Below are positions 1 to 11,360 of a stretch of 46,786 nt of DNA, in pieces. The DNA comes from Cochliopodium minus (Eukaryota; Discosea; Himatismenida; Cochliopodiidae), in NCBI GenBank assembly GCA_024220525.1, contig JAMYWO010000293.1, positions 1 through 46,786 on the forward strand. The letters are read 5' to 3'. The translations under genes and the position numbers were made by a program. Position 1 is the stretch's first letter. Each line of letters begins with the position of its first letter. The notes beneath the pieces were generated by a model. The model saw only the letters and a program-made list of their open reading frames with translations. It searched no databases and was not told where the DNA came from.

Positions 1-72
1 ATAAAAAATAAAAAATAAAAAATAAAAAATAAAAAATAAAAAATAAAAAATAAAAAATAAAAAATAAAAAAT
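1..72. repeat. A-rich simple repeat at left window edge
   Basis: Tandem copies of a 7-base unit (ATAAAAA) fill the window edge and lie inside an intron of the DENN gene, just beyond the donor site at 77-78. The right window end carries the same A-rich unit on the same strand. That argues against telomeres, which would be reverse complements of each other, and for an assembly break in low-complexity intron DNA. Confidence 0.9.
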
Positions 73-78
73 TTTTAC

Positions 79-3000
79 TTTGATTTGAAGTTAAAATGAC
101 ATCTTGAGAGAGTTTGGCAGAATCCCTCATGGCTTTTTGCTTCTCCTTCTTGTGTCTCCCATTGAAAAAGTCAACAGAAGAAAAATTTTTGGATAGCGGA
201 GATATTTTTTGAGAGGGATTGGTGTCAGTTTTACTTTGTAACTCTAATGAAGTCTTTCTTGGTTTGTACATCAGTGATCTTTCGCTTTTATATTTTCCCG
301 AGGGGTTTTTTTCGTTGAAGATTATGATGCTTCTTTTGATGTTGTTTTGGCTTTGGGTGTTTCCGTCCTTTTTTTCATTGAAATTAATGTAAATTTAAAG
401 ATTGACAAAAAAAAAAAGTATATAAAAAAAAATCAATGATTAAAAATAAAAAAAATCTTTCAAATAAAAATTTTATTTTATCCAAGAAATAAAAAATAAA
501 ATTAAATTTAGAAAAACAATCAAAATGAATTAATAAAAAACAAAGAATAAAAAATATTTAAAATGAAATGTATTAAATTTTATTCAGAAAAAAATCAAAA
601 ATGAAAATGAAAAAATAAAAAAATAAATTGAAATTTAGAAAACAATAAGAAATATTAAATTTATTTAGAAAAAATGATGATAAAATTAAAATGTTAAAAA
701 ACTTTTGAAAAAAAATTAAAAAAAAATAAAAAACTGAAAAATTCAAAAAATTTACAGAATTATTTTTATTATGATCTTCTTCATTTTCGATTTGTATAGA
801 ATTGATTTTGAGTTCCATGGGCCCTTTCTCGGACATAATGAGATCATTGATGCTGTATTCGTTCTCCTTTTTTTCGAAGATGTTGCTTATGTTGCTCACA
901 GTCAATGAAATTCTCTCCTCCCTCACCCTCCTTTTATCTGGCAATATTTTTCTTGCTGAAAAATAAAAAAATAAATAAAAATGAAAATAAAATATAAAAT
1001 ATGGGTTGTAAATTATAAATTATAAATTATTAATATAAAATATAAAATGTAATATTTAAAATATAAAATATAAAATAAAATAATATAAAAAATAAAATAA
1101 TAAAAAATAAAAAATAAAAACAAAAAAATTACCAAACTGGATAGTCTTTGAAAAATGAAACCTACTCTTTTCTTCCTTTGTTCTATTCGACTCCAAAAAA
1201 TGTTCTAACATTTGGCTCTCACGGAACTTTGCCAAAAACTTCCTCACCTCCTTGCTCTTCTTTGCGCCAAAAGATTTGAAGTCAAACTCCTCATCGGAAT
1301 AAAATGTATCATAGTCGGAGAATATTTCGGAGAAAAAATGATAAAAAGATCCCGCTAAAGCCAAATCGTGTCGCCTTGATTTTTGAAGGTTTTTTTTTAG
1401 AAGGTCTATCTTCCTTTTGAGATCTGATTTGTATGGTTCGCATAGCTGCAGATCAGTTTTACAGGTTCGGAGGAATTTTCCGTGGGTCAGATCCACTACC
1501 AGTGCTTCTTCCACTTCCATCTTCAATATTTTGTTGTATGCTGGTCTAAGTACTCCAACCTATTTTTATAAATTTATATTTCTATTATTTTTTTCAATTA
1601 CTTTATTTATTTCATAAATTTCCTTTTGGGTGTAATTTTTGATTTAAAATATTTTATATTTATCTTTATTATTTGATATAAAAAAAAGTTTCAAAAAAAA
1701 AAAAAAAGAGTTGACCATGAAAGGCATAGGAGCTTCACAATAACCTTTATTCAATTAAAAAAAAAATTTTTTAATAAAGTTTTTATAAAGAAAAAAAAAT
1801 TAAAATTTAGTTTTTTAATAGAAAAAAGGTATTTAAATTAAAACATTCAAAAAATAAAAAATTAATCAAAAAAGAAAAGAGAAAAGATAAGAAATTACCC
1901 AAATACTCATTGGGCAAAATAGGGATGAAAATATGTTGCCAACAAAAGGGATAAACGAGACTATAGACAGAATTGCAGATAGAGCTCAAAGTGGGCAAAT
2001 CATCCGCAACGAAAATGATCCTGCTCTCCGACAACATCGTCTTAAAAATCCGTATGACATTATCAGCGGAGAATTTTTTTAGTAGGTGATAGTATGATAT
2101 GTGGTGTAACAACAACTCGTTGTCCTTTGGCATCGTTACGATGTATTTTTTGTTGTCTCCGTTCCTGGCTTTGGGAGATTCTATTTGCAGGGGTTTTATG
2201 GAGGTAGAGATTTCTAATGATTGTCCTGATTTTGGGATTTGAGAATCTCTTATCTTTTTTTTAACAAAAAAATTAAAAGAAATTTTTTAAAAAAAAAATG
2301 TTAAATTGTTTTATCTTATTTTTAAATTTTTTTTTTTAATTTTTTGAATAAAAAAAAAAAATTTTGTTTGATTTTTTTTTTTTTACAGAGTCTATCAAGA
2401 ACTCGAGATCTTTGTATGGCGGATATCTCATGAGGGAAATTATTTTTATCAGCTCTTCGAACAACCCGAAACAACTCAGCTTGCTCACAATAACCACACA
2501 AAATGGCATAATGTTATTTCCACCTTTTTAAAAACCAAAAAATAAATATAAAAAAAATGAATTAAAAAAGTTTTCTTTCATCAAACTACTTTAATTATTT
2601 TTTTACCCAAAAATCTTTTGACATACCCGAACTTTCTATTCCCTCCCTGATCTTGCATTGTGAAAGAAAACGTCTCCACAATCTCCCTTGATGCTCTGTG
2701 TTATTGATTATTTTAAAAAAAAAGATTAGATTAACTATTTGAATCCAATTGTATAGATAGATTGGAATAGAGATTGATATAAAAATAATGCTAAATAAAT
2801 TATATACCTTCGATTGAAAGAAATATTCATTATCTCTCAAGATTTTAATTTTGAATGGTTTATTCTTTTTCATTCGACTTTTTGAGGTGAACATATATGT
2901 TCCATGTATTTTTATATTCTCAAAAAAATAATAATATGATTGATATAAATCATATACACAAAGATATGTATTGCTCTAAATTGTAACATCTTGTTCCTAT

Positions 3001-3622
3001 AAATCCATCAAACCTGATATACCTTCATCTTATTTTAATTTTTATTTTATTTGATTAAAAATTTAAAGAGGGGGTTTGAAAAAGTTAAACAAAAAGATTG
3101 ATCAAAGTTTATGATTTTCTACATTGATCATTTTTTTTGTAAATTTAATACATTCAATTATTCGTATTATAAACGTTAATTTTTCAACGTAAAATTTATA
3201 TTGTATATTGATTGTTCTTATCAAAGATTATAGGGATAATTAGAATTTGAAATAAAGATTTGAAATTTTAAATAAATTTTTCCAAATTTTTTTAATTCTG
3301 CTGATGAGTATATTTGATTATCTTCTTTTAATATATTCTTCCTTTTTACCTTGATAGCAATAATTCATTAACATTTATTATGGTTGTCCCTTCTGGGAAG
3401 CAAAATTGGATGATAGGATTGGTATTTATCGGAGAGATGTCAGATGGGAATGAAGCAACCACATATGGCTCATTTTTATCTAAATGCATCAAGCAGAAGT
3501 GAGGATTATTGAATATATCTTTTTTTTTAACTATCTTTCTGCATACCTATCGATATAATCCTGAGGGATGTGAATAATACAAATTCGAATAATTTGGGTG
3601 TTTCATTTTGATAATTATTCAT
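79..3622 (-). CDS. DENN-domain protein, probable Rab GEF (3' end off window)
   Basis: Ten exons chain in phase on the minus strand: 3547-3622, 3350-3518, 2960-2996, 2808-2918, 2607-2682, 2387-2523, 1899-2253, 1133-1552, 756-955 and 79-367 (continuing left), about 623 residues so far. The start is the ATG at 3620-3622; an in-frame TAG lies just upstream. The uDENN part shows KLFEFVLF near residue 10 and later QFCFPEG and FSFTMQDQGGNRKFGY. The central DENN module shows the VVIVSKL strand, LLLHHISYYHLLKKFSADN and the SRIIFVADDL strand. A dDENN segment ends in FLAKFRESQMLEHFLES. The C-terminal exons are Ser/Lys-rich and look disordered. DENN proteins are known to activate Rab GTPases in membrane traffic; the Rab target cannot be read here. 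The 37-nt exon at 2960-2996 was placed by phase only and is the least certain. Confidence 0.88.
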
Positions 3623-4496
3623 CAGATCTATCTATAATAAAAGTTGAATACCTTTATTTTTTTTTATTTTCCATACTTTCCAAAAAAGTATATCTGGTCA
3701 TTATATTTTGTGATCCATTTCAAGAGGGAACAAAATTGTTCTACAAGGATCATTTTGCAAAGTTCCTCTGGGAAGAAATGTTTTCCGAAAATTCCTCATT
3801 TCTGCTTTAATATTTTTCAGAGATGAAATTTACAAGTTTCTCTTTTCTTGATGAAAAATAAAAATAAAATGTGGATTTAATATTCATTTTATCTGTTGGC
3901 AAAACATTTCAAAAGAATGAAATCAATTGGAAATGTGTTATTTATTTTTAATAAATCTTTAAGGTTTCAAAATCAAAATTGGTTGAAATTGATATTGGAT
4001 AGAACTAAAATGTTGAATTGAATTGCATTTGATTAAATTAATTTTTCCTGCTTTCTTTTAAATTTTATTATTTCTCCTTTTATATCAATTTGGAAAATAT
4101 ATTTTGGCAAAAAAAAAATTAATAAATTTGTATTTTAACATTGGAATTTAAAATTGAGTTGATATTGTGAACATATTTGTTACAAAAAATTTGAATATAT
4201 TTTATATTTCTTAATGCTTCAAAATATATAAAAATAATTAAAATTTTATTAAATTAAAAAAAAAGGTACGCTCTTTGATTTCAATTGAAGAATTTGTAAA
4301 TAAAGCACAAATAAAAGGAATAATAAAGAATAAACAAGAGAATCATAATCAAATCTTGCTTTGGGATCTTTAATATACGTAAATATAAAAATAATAAAAA
4401 AAAAAAAGGAAGAATATATACAAGACGAAAAAGTATAAAACAAATAAACATAGAAAAATTTCAGAAATCAAACAAAACAAAAGAAAATACACATTA
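3623..4496. other. Intergenic spacer between divergent DENN and disordered-protein genes
   Basis: This 0.9-kb AT-rich spacer separates two divergently transcribed genes and must hold both promoters. I see no recognisable regulatory motif. The only structure of note is an open plus-strand frame ending at 3810 with protein-like composition (reported among the findings). The stretch 3830-4496 is featureless. Confidence 0.5.
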
Positions 4497-5381
4497 ATGA
4501 TGAAAGATCAACAAATAAACAATCCATTTAAAGATATGAGCGAAGAAGAGGAAGAAGGATTTGGCTCTCCAAGATTGAAAGAATCTCCAGAAAAAACCTT
4601 ATCAAAGAGCATCACAAAATTGGAAATAAAAGAAACAAATAATAATATTTATGTAAATGCAAATAATGAACAAACGAATTTAATAGATAAAGAATCTCAT
4701 GAGGGGATTACATTAAAACCCAAATTGAATAATAGTATGAATAATAATGAAATAACTTTGAGTGTGAGCCCAGAGGGCCAGAAGAAAACGAATTTGAAGC
4801 ATCTCTCCTCACAATTGAAATTGGCAAAACAACATTCAGTGGAAAACATCAAATTGCTTCCAGAAACAAAGGCCAAGAGTAATCCCGTCCAAAAGATTGA
4901 TCTTCAAGAGGGATCCACTGAAAAAGATCTCTCCTCCCCCTCCAATGTAAAGCCTACCTTCAAATTTGGCAAGCATATAGATCCTCAGAGGTCCAATACA
5001 AACAAATTTGAAAATTGGGGTAAAAATAAGGGCGAAAAGGAAAAAAAGGTGAATAATAAGGAGAAAGATACCAATCCTAACCCCAAAATCAATTATACTC
5101 GTTCCCAATCTTTTAAGGTTGAACCTTTGGATACTGAGAAGGAGGCTTTGAACATTTCTTCTCTTAATCTCAACATATTGGAGCAGAAGACCTCTAGCAA
5201 GAAGAAGACTGGTTCTCTCGTTCTCAGATCCAAGCATCGCACTTATATCCCTCAGTTGAGCACCAAATCTAGCTCTCCCATCACCTCTCCCAACACTTCT
5301 CCCAATCACCTCAATAATTTCAATTCACGTGAATTGAGGCGACAATCTTTTGATCGTGGTGGTGAGGATTTGATCATTTGA
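4497..5381 (+). CDS. Intronless, intrinsically disordered Ser/Asn/Lys-rich protein
   Basis: A single uninterrupted frame of 294 residues runs from ATG (4497; a second ATG follows at once) to TGA. I recognise no domain. The composition is dominated by Asn, Ser, Lys, Glu and Pro, with an acidic patch near residue 17 (SEEEEEGFGSP) and a basic Ser/Thr-Pro-rich C-terminus. Several basic phosphosite-like motifs are visible (RSQSF, RRQSFD), of the type recognised by basophilic kinases and, when phosphorylated, by 14-3-3 proteins; that is inference. There is no signal peptide or membrane segment. A regulatory or adaptor phosphoprotein is possible but unproven. The lack of introns contrasts with almost every neighbour. 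Confidence 0.8.
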   Translation: MMKDQQINNPFKDMSEEEEEGFGSPRLKESPEKTLSKSITKLEIKETNNNIYVNANNEQTNLIDKESHEGITLKPKLNNSMNNNEITLSVSPEGQKKTNLKHLSSQLKLAKQHSVENIKLLPETKAKSNPVQKIDLQEGSTEKDLSSPSNVKPTFKFGKHIDPQRSNTNKFENWGKNKGEKEKKVNNKEKDTNPNPKINYTRSQSFKVEPLDTEKEALNISSLNLNILEQKTSSKKKTGSLVLRSKHRTYIPQLSTKSSSPITSPNTSPNHLNNFNSRELRRQSFDRGGEDLII

Positions 5382-5757
5382 ATCAAAACATCCTTCATCA
5401 TATCTTGTTATTTTAAAAAAAAACCCATATATAAAAATAAAATTTGGTATATATTTAAAAACAATAAAATCTCTTTTTAATTTTTTAATCACTTTATTAT
5501 CCACAATCATTCTTTGTTATTTTTCAATTATTGAAATAAATAAACAGATATTGTTCAATATTATTCTTTCTTTCTTTCAAAATTAAATTTCATTTTGAGA
5601 TATTGTTATGGTGAGTTCTGACTTATTCAATTGTAATTAAAAAAAAGCATATTCATTTCTTTATTTTTTTTATTTAGTGATACACTCATCAAAATACGTG
5701 ATCAAAAAAAATAAAAAAAAATAAAAAAAAAATTTATTTATAAATAAGAAAAGAGAT
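5382..5757. other. AT-rich spacer upstream of TRAP-beta gene
   Basis: 376 bases of A/T-rich sequence between two same-strand genes. I see no ORF, RNA gene or clear motif. It presumably holds the terminator of the upstream gene and the promoter of the TRAP-beta gene. Confidence 0.5.
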
Positions 5758-7117
5758 ATGGTAAGAGAAAATTTAAATCAATAGTCACAAAAAATCAAAT
5801 TTTCAATTCTTTACAATTTTCCTTTAAAAGAGAGCTTTGATTCTTTTGATTTTATTGTCTGTAATATTTGGGTTTACAACTGCTAATAAAGCATCACTAG
5901 TTGTACATAAATGGCCTTTGGATAGAGAATTTTTTGTTAATCACGAATTCACAGTAGAAATTACTGTATACAATGTTGGATCTGTGTAAGAAAAAATTTT
6001 TCTTCTAAAATTAGTAAATAATATGGAAAGAATAGACTATTTCATTTTAAATGTCTTTAAATATATATTTTTTAAATTGTTATAAATTGAAAGAAAAAAG
6101 ATAAAGAATAAAAATGTGGAATATCTTTAATCAAATATTTAAAAACATGATCCATAATATACTTTTTTACCTTCAAAATATTAATACAAGTTCAAAAATT
6201 CAAATAATATTTTTGCAACGTCGAAAATTTACACCATCATAGAATACTTGAAACATTTTTTTAATGAAAAATCTAATAAATATACATTTTATAGAACTGC
6301 ATATGATGTACATATTGAAGATGGATCATGGGAAGAATCTAAACAATACAAAGCAGTAATTGGATCCTCTAAATTCACCTTTGATCAAATCCCTGCAGGA
6401 AGCAACGTCACCCACTCCTTTGTCTTGGCTCCTTTGAAATCCACCAGAACCAGAGATGAAGCTCAATTGTATCCTGCTACCATCCAATACAGAAGCACCA
6501 AAGAAGCAACCATCAAACAAGTTGCATATTCCAACGATATTGGTACCCATCTTTTTATTATCCATCTTTAGATCATTTATACTTTAACTTTTAATCTGCC
6601 TTTCTATTCTATTATCTTCAATCCTTGAATATTTTTATATGAACTTTCTTTATATCTTTAATCTGTTATTCATCTTACATTTTCCTTTAAAAATAAAATA
6701 TATATTATCTTTTTTTAAAATGGCATTCAATTATTCGATCAATCTTTATAATAATCTAATATTTACATGCATAATCTCAAATAATCATAGATTTTTCTTT
6801 AATATATAACCTTTTGATAACAATTTTTTTTAAAACCTATATCTTTAATATCATTGATATTTCATTTTTCCAAACCACTAACTTTTTCTCAATAAATATT
6901 TATTTTTTTAAAAAAAATATAAACAGGAAGAATTGAAGTAAACACCAGAGCTAATGTTGCCAGTGTTAGAGCATCTCTTTCTGTGTGGCTCTTTTATCTC
7001 GTTTTGAGTCTTTTGGTTGTTCTCGCTCCTCTTTATGTTTACTATATCTTTCAAACCAATTATGTTGATGGTCTTCCAAAATCCATTGTTAAAGGAAGCA
7101 GCAAAAAGACCAACTAA
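5758..7117 (+). CDS. SSR2: Translocon-associated protein subunit beta (TRAP-beta / SSR2)
   Basis: Four exons (5758-5760, 5831-5985, 6295-6542, 6927-7117) join in phase to 198 residues, close to the 183 of human SSR2. Exon 1 contributes only the ATG: the base after it begins a GTAAGAG donor, and the second exon gives an N-terminal signal peptide (RALILLILLSVIFGF). The lumenal beta domain shows VEITVYNVGS, YDVHIEDGSW and the conserved glycosylation-site neighbourhood AGSNVTHSFVL. One transmembrane helix follows (LFYLVLSLLVVLAPLYVYYI), then a short basic cytosolic tail ending KKTN. In other eukaryotes TRAP-beta is part of the ER complex that assists Sec61 in protein import. The gene converges on the Nudix gene with 100 bases between stop codons. 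Confidence 0.93.
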
Positions 7118-7217
7118 AATCTATAAATCTTAAATTAAATAAAAAAATAAATTAAAAAATAAATTATTTTGAAAAAAAAAATAATCTTTGAAAAGTTTTT
7201 TAATTAAAGACAAATTT

Positions 7218-8218
7218 TTATTTAGCAAATTGAAAAGCTAATGCGAATGTGAAAACTTTTGCATCTATACAGCATGCCTCTTCCAATGCCATTTTTCCCA
7301 AAAAAGTTCTCAACTCATTGACAGGGACGAGGTAACTTTGTATTTCTTCGTTAGATTCCAACTCTTGTTTTGGGTTTTTGTTTTGTTCCAAGTCCAAATC
7401 AATATTAATGATTGTTATTCTTCCTATTGAGTCTGTCAAACTTTGGGGAGAAGGAATAGAATTTAAAGATTTATTAATATTAAGAAAAAAAGAAAGAAAA
7501 ACCTTCCTTCGTATGAAAGAACTCCATCAAGACAGTAATCTGTTTTAAAATTGATTGCTAGTTTTAAAAAGAAGCTTCAATAATAATTTTCTTTTACCCT
7601 GGACTTTTCAAAAATAATTTAAATTTTTTAAAAAAAAACAAATGAAAAATGGGTACTTTCTCCTACATAACCTGTTTCTTCTTTGAGTTCTTTGAGAGCA
7701 TTATATTCGAGGATCTCTTTTTCAGTAGCGTTTTCTTTATTAGGTACTTCTTCTAGTAATCCAGCTGGGAACTTTTAGTTTTTTTTTTTTTATAATTAAT
7801 AGAATCAATTTAATTTTAAAGGAATTACCTCAATGTTGCATTTTTTCAAAGGAGCTCTATATTGTTTTATTAACAAAACTTTATCAGTTTCTCCCTTTTT
7901 CTTCATTATTGGTATTATCTCCACAGCATCATAACCGGTTTTGTTTGTTGTATTTCTCGAAACACAATCCCAACTAGATGTGTTTCCACTTTTCTAAAAT
8001 TGAGAGGATATTTAATTTCCCAAATATAAGAATAAATTTATTGAAATTATGATTACATCTTTGAAGATGATTTTTTTGAGAGAAATCCTATATAAAAAAA
8101 AAATATAAGAATTAGAAGGATATTCTTAGATAAAATTCATTAAATATTGAAATGATAATCATTACCATGTTGCTTTATGAATGATTTGTTCTTCAACAAA
8201 GGAAGAATGGAATTGCAT
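7218..8218 (-). CDS. Nudix hydrolase, NUDT5/ADP-sugar pyrophosphatase-like
   Basis: Six exons (8166-8218, 8057-8087, 7829-7993, 7657-7771, 7503-7539, 7218-7440) chain in phase to 207 residues, against 219 in human NUDT5. The layout follows NUDT5: TWISLKKIIFKD and SSWDCVSR at the N-terminus, VLLIKQYRAP, the FPAGLLEE strand that opens the Nudix box (residues 84-91), and LKELKEETGY that closes it (residues 109-118). The C-terminal helix DAKVFTFALAF matches the end of the family. The box is atypical: about nine extra residues separate its two halves, and the usual Arg of REL is Lys. The family hydrolyses ADP-ribose and related ADP-sugars; the insertion makes substrate choice uncertain. The start is the first ATG of exon 1, which is required for phase. 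Confidence 0.9.
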
Positions 8219-8336
8219 TTCAATTTTTTTTTATTTTTTAAACTTATTTATTTTTATAAATTTTTTATTATAAATTTTTTTTAAGAGAAAATTTTATTTG
8301 GTCAAAGTTTTTAATGAAAATTTGAAAGTTTAAAGT

Positions 8337-9334
8337 TTAGTTAGGCTTGTGATTGTTGCAGTAGAGAGAACCGCTCTTGAGGTGATAAGTGGTTTCAGAG
8401 AGGTTGATATCGCAAACCTTGCAAGTGAAACATTCACGATGGAAAGAGTTGCCCAAAGCATAGATGGTAGGGGTATTAGAAACATCCTTTGAGCATTTCA
8501 AGCAAGACTTGGAGCCAGAAGAAATGGAGAGGTTGAGGTATTTATTCTTTAACTCCAACAAGAGATTCTTTGCTTCGGTGGTAGCAATCAATTTTTCGTT
8601 GGTGGTGGTGACAGGAACCATCTTGTCTTTAGGGAGAACGTTGTCCCAAGCAAAGTTTTGAGGATGGACAGGACATTCTTTTTCATATTTCTTTTTCTTG
8701 GTCTCAGAGGAATCACTTGAAGAAGAATCAGAGGAGGAAGAGCTAGTTTTGCTTGAATCAGATGAAGAGAACGAAGTGGTGTTGGAATGATTCTTTGGTT
8801 TGTTTTTCTTTTGGATGGCGAGAGTGAGGATCTTCAACTCTGGTTCTGCTTCCAATCTCAACTCTGGTCTTTCCTTGACTTTCAATTCGATTTTTTCTTT
8901 GATCTTTGGAAGACATTCTTTGCAAAGTCTGACTTTGGTCAATCCAAGAATGGAAGAAATGAAATTTCCTTTGCTGCAACTTCTGCAAACGTTTTTCTTA
9001 CAGTTCTTACACTCATACTTTTTACGGAAGAAATCAAAAGGTTTGGTACAAATGTTACACTCGGTTCTTGATCCAACTTGGTTGTTTTTGTCTATTTCTA
9101 CTTTCACTCCAATTTTTGGGATTTCACCTTCAATGTTTCCTTCAATATCTCCTTCTATATCCACTTGAGGAAGTGATTTCAATGCACTGACGATGGAGAC
9201 GGATTGTTTTCTTGCTTTCTCAGAAAGTTTTGGATCTTTGATTGCAATGTCATCAATTTTCACTTTTAACTTTGGGAGACAAGTCTTGCAAACAACTTTT
9301 GGTGATTTCCATCCAAGAACTGAAAGTTTATGGG
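8337..9334 (-). CDS. Tandem FYVE-like zinc fingers plus C-terminal LIM domain (N-terminus missing)
   Basis: An open minus-strand frame runs from the ambiguous base at 9335 to TAA at 8337-8339, giving about 330 residues with no start codon. The first visible residues (SVLGWKSPKVVCKTCLPKLK) match the end of the next finger (SSILGLTKVRLCKECLPKIK), so a second, truncated copy lies at the break. The complete finger has the Cys pairs CNIC, CKNC, CRSC and CKEC in FYVE-like order but lacks the RRHHCR motif, so PI3P binding is doubtful. A Ser-rich linker of SSSDSS type follows. The C-terminus is one LIM domain (CLKC, FHRECFTCKVC, YCNNH). LIM domains mediate protein contacts, often at the actin cytoskeleton. 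The gene is truncated by the assembly join, not by mutation that I can see. Confidence 0.8.
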
Positions 9335-9411
9335 NTTTTTATTTTTATTTTTATTTTTATTTTTATTTTTATTTTTATTTTTATTTTTATTTTTATTTTT
9401 ATTTTTTATTT
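9335..9411. repeat. Ambiguous base plus TTTTTA hexamer array (probable assembly join)
   Basis: A single N at 9335 is followed by about a dozen tandem TTTTTA hexamers. The minus-strand gene on the left loses its 5' end exactly here, and the plus-strand gene on the right begins with an intron-like tract and no start codon. A simple-repeat intron collapsed or mis-joined during assembly explains both. Confidence 0.8.
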
Positions 9412-9421
9412 TCTTTAAAAA

Positions 9422-11360
9422 AGACTGTTGGAAAAGCAAAGACAAGAGGAAATCAAAAGACAACAAGAAGAGGAAGAAGAACGTCAAAGAAAGTTGTTGG
9501 AAGAGCAAGAGAGAAAGAGAAGGGAGGAGGAGAGAAGACGTCTGGAACTCAAGCGCCAAGAGGAGGAGAAAAAAAAGCAAGAGGAGCTTCGTAGGAGACA
9601 ATTGGAAGAGGAGCAGAACAGAATGAGAAAGCTTCGTGAGGAAGAAGAGGAGAGAAAAAGACTTGAAAGAGTAAATTTTAATTTATTTTTATTTTTTATT
9701 ATTTTTATTATTATTTTTTTTTATATTAATAAATTATTTAAATTATCTTTATTTGGTTATTTTTTTTTTTTTAATTTTATTTCATTTTTTAATTTAATTT
9801 TTGATTTAATTTTTTTTATTATTTTTGTTTTATTCTTTTATTTTATTATTTTTTATTTTTTTATGTTATTTTTTTTTTTTAATTTTATTTCATTTTTTAA
9901 TCACATTTTTATTTTATTTGTTTATGATTTTATTTTAATTTTATTATCAATTTTATTATCAATATTTTTATTTTATTATTTTTGTTTTATTTTCATTTTA
10001 TATAATTTTGAATTTTTTTTATTTTTTTTAATCATATTTTTTAAGATTTTTTTTGAATAATTTATTTACATTATTAATTTTTTTTAGGAAAGGATAGATA
10101 GAGAAAATAAGGACAACCAATTGTTGAAGGATGCCGTCCAAAGAGCCCGTGAGCGTGAAGCACGTCTCCGCCAACTCCTCAAAGACAAAGAGAAAGACAA
10201 CTACGAAACCATGAAGAACGGTGCATTGGTTGACTACAATGGAATTGGTAAAGAGAATCAAAGAAATAATTTAAATTTAAAACATTTTTTAATTTAATTT
10301 TTTTTAAAAAATATTTATTTTTTTTTGTTTAATTTTATTTTTAAATATTTTTTTTCAATTTTTTTTTAAAATTTTTTAAATATTTTTTTTAAAATTTTTT
10401 AAATATTTTTTTTTTACTAATTATTTTTTTTTTTATTTAATATTCAAAATTTTTTAATTATTTTTTGTGAAATATTTTAACATTGTTTTAAATTTTTTTT
10501 TTTTGTATACGTTAGGAGCCATTGGCACAATTGATGCGCACGGAAAATATTTGAAGGAAGCTTGCGAAATTTGCGAGAAGATGTTGGAAGGCACCATCGT
10601 CATCGTGAATGACGACATGAACGAAGAACACATGTATCATCAACATTGCTTCGTTTGCAAAAAGTGTTCTAAAAAGTAAATTAAAAATAAAAATAAATAT
10701 AATAAAAATAAAAAATAAAAAAAATAAAAAAAATAAAAAATTAAATTAAATTTTTTTTATTTTTTTCATTCAATAGATTCACAGATTATTATTGGAGATA
10801 CAAGGGAAGCATTTATTGCCAACCTCATTACTTGGAAGCAGCGGACATGAAGTGCAACAAGTGCAGAGACTGGATCAAAGACCCCACCGTTGTGATGTCC
10901 TTCGACAAAAAGTGGCATGAGGATCATTTCTGTTGTGAATCCAGGTATTTCAATTATTTTTTATTAAATTTTTATTTAATTCAATTATTTTAATTTTTTT
11001 TTAAATAATTTTTTATTAAATTTTTTTTCATTCAATTATTTTAATTTTTTTTTAAAATTTTTTTTCTAAAGCGGAAAGAAATTCTCCGACCAAGATCCTT
11101 ATTACATGTTCAATGGAAAATTCCTATGCAAAGAAGAATACTACAAACAATCTAAACACAACTGCCATGTTTCCAACAAAAACATCGAGGACGAGGTAAT
11201 TGTCGTTAAGGATCGTTTTTATTCCAACCAGTACTTCATTTGTGGCCGTTGCCAGAAGAACTTGAGGCACGAGTCTTTTCATACTGTTGATGGCGATCCT
11301 ATGTGTAACAAGTGTGTTGAGGAGAAGAACTATCACCGTGTCATGAAGAACAAATACTAA
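9422..11360 (+). CDS. Coiled-coil protein with three C-terminal LIM domains (5' end missing)
   Basis: Six exons are visible: from about 9422 to 9670, then 10088-10247, 10516-10675, 10777-10944 and 11072-11360, all in phase. (The first is open upstream into the repeat.) The first part is a highly charged Glu/Arg/Gln/Lys coiled coil (LEKQRQEEIKRQ and similar), continuing through RAREREARLRQLLKDKEK. Three LIM modules follow. The first has CEIC, HCFVCKKC and YCQPH. The second has CNKC, HEDHFCC and CKEEYY. The third has CHVSNKN, FICGRCQK and MCNKC. Some zinc ligands in LIM2 and LIM3 are non-standard. LIM proteins with coiled coils commonly act as cytoskeletal scaffolds in amoebae; the partner is unknown. 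No start codon is present because the 5' exon lies in or beyond the repeat at 9335-9411. Confidence 0.85.

Noticed and set aside
1-72. Telomeric repeat at the window end
   Set aside because: The unit is A-rich on the same strand at both window ends and occurs in other introns; telomeres would show reverse-complement ends and usually a G-rich unit.
8337-9263. GTG at 9261-9263 as the true start of the zinc-finger/LIM gene
   Set aside because: The frame continues upstream with clear finger sequence (VVCKTCLPK) to the N, so the gene is truncated rather than starting there.
9671-10060. Phe/Ile/Leu-rich extension of the coiled-coil frame that looks like many membrane helices
   Set aside because: It is read-through of a T-rich intron beginning GTAAATTT; the next exon starts after TTTTTTTAG at 10088 in the right phase. 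The same applies to other poly-Phe frames, for example at 14085-14156, 16478-16543 and 17066-17215.
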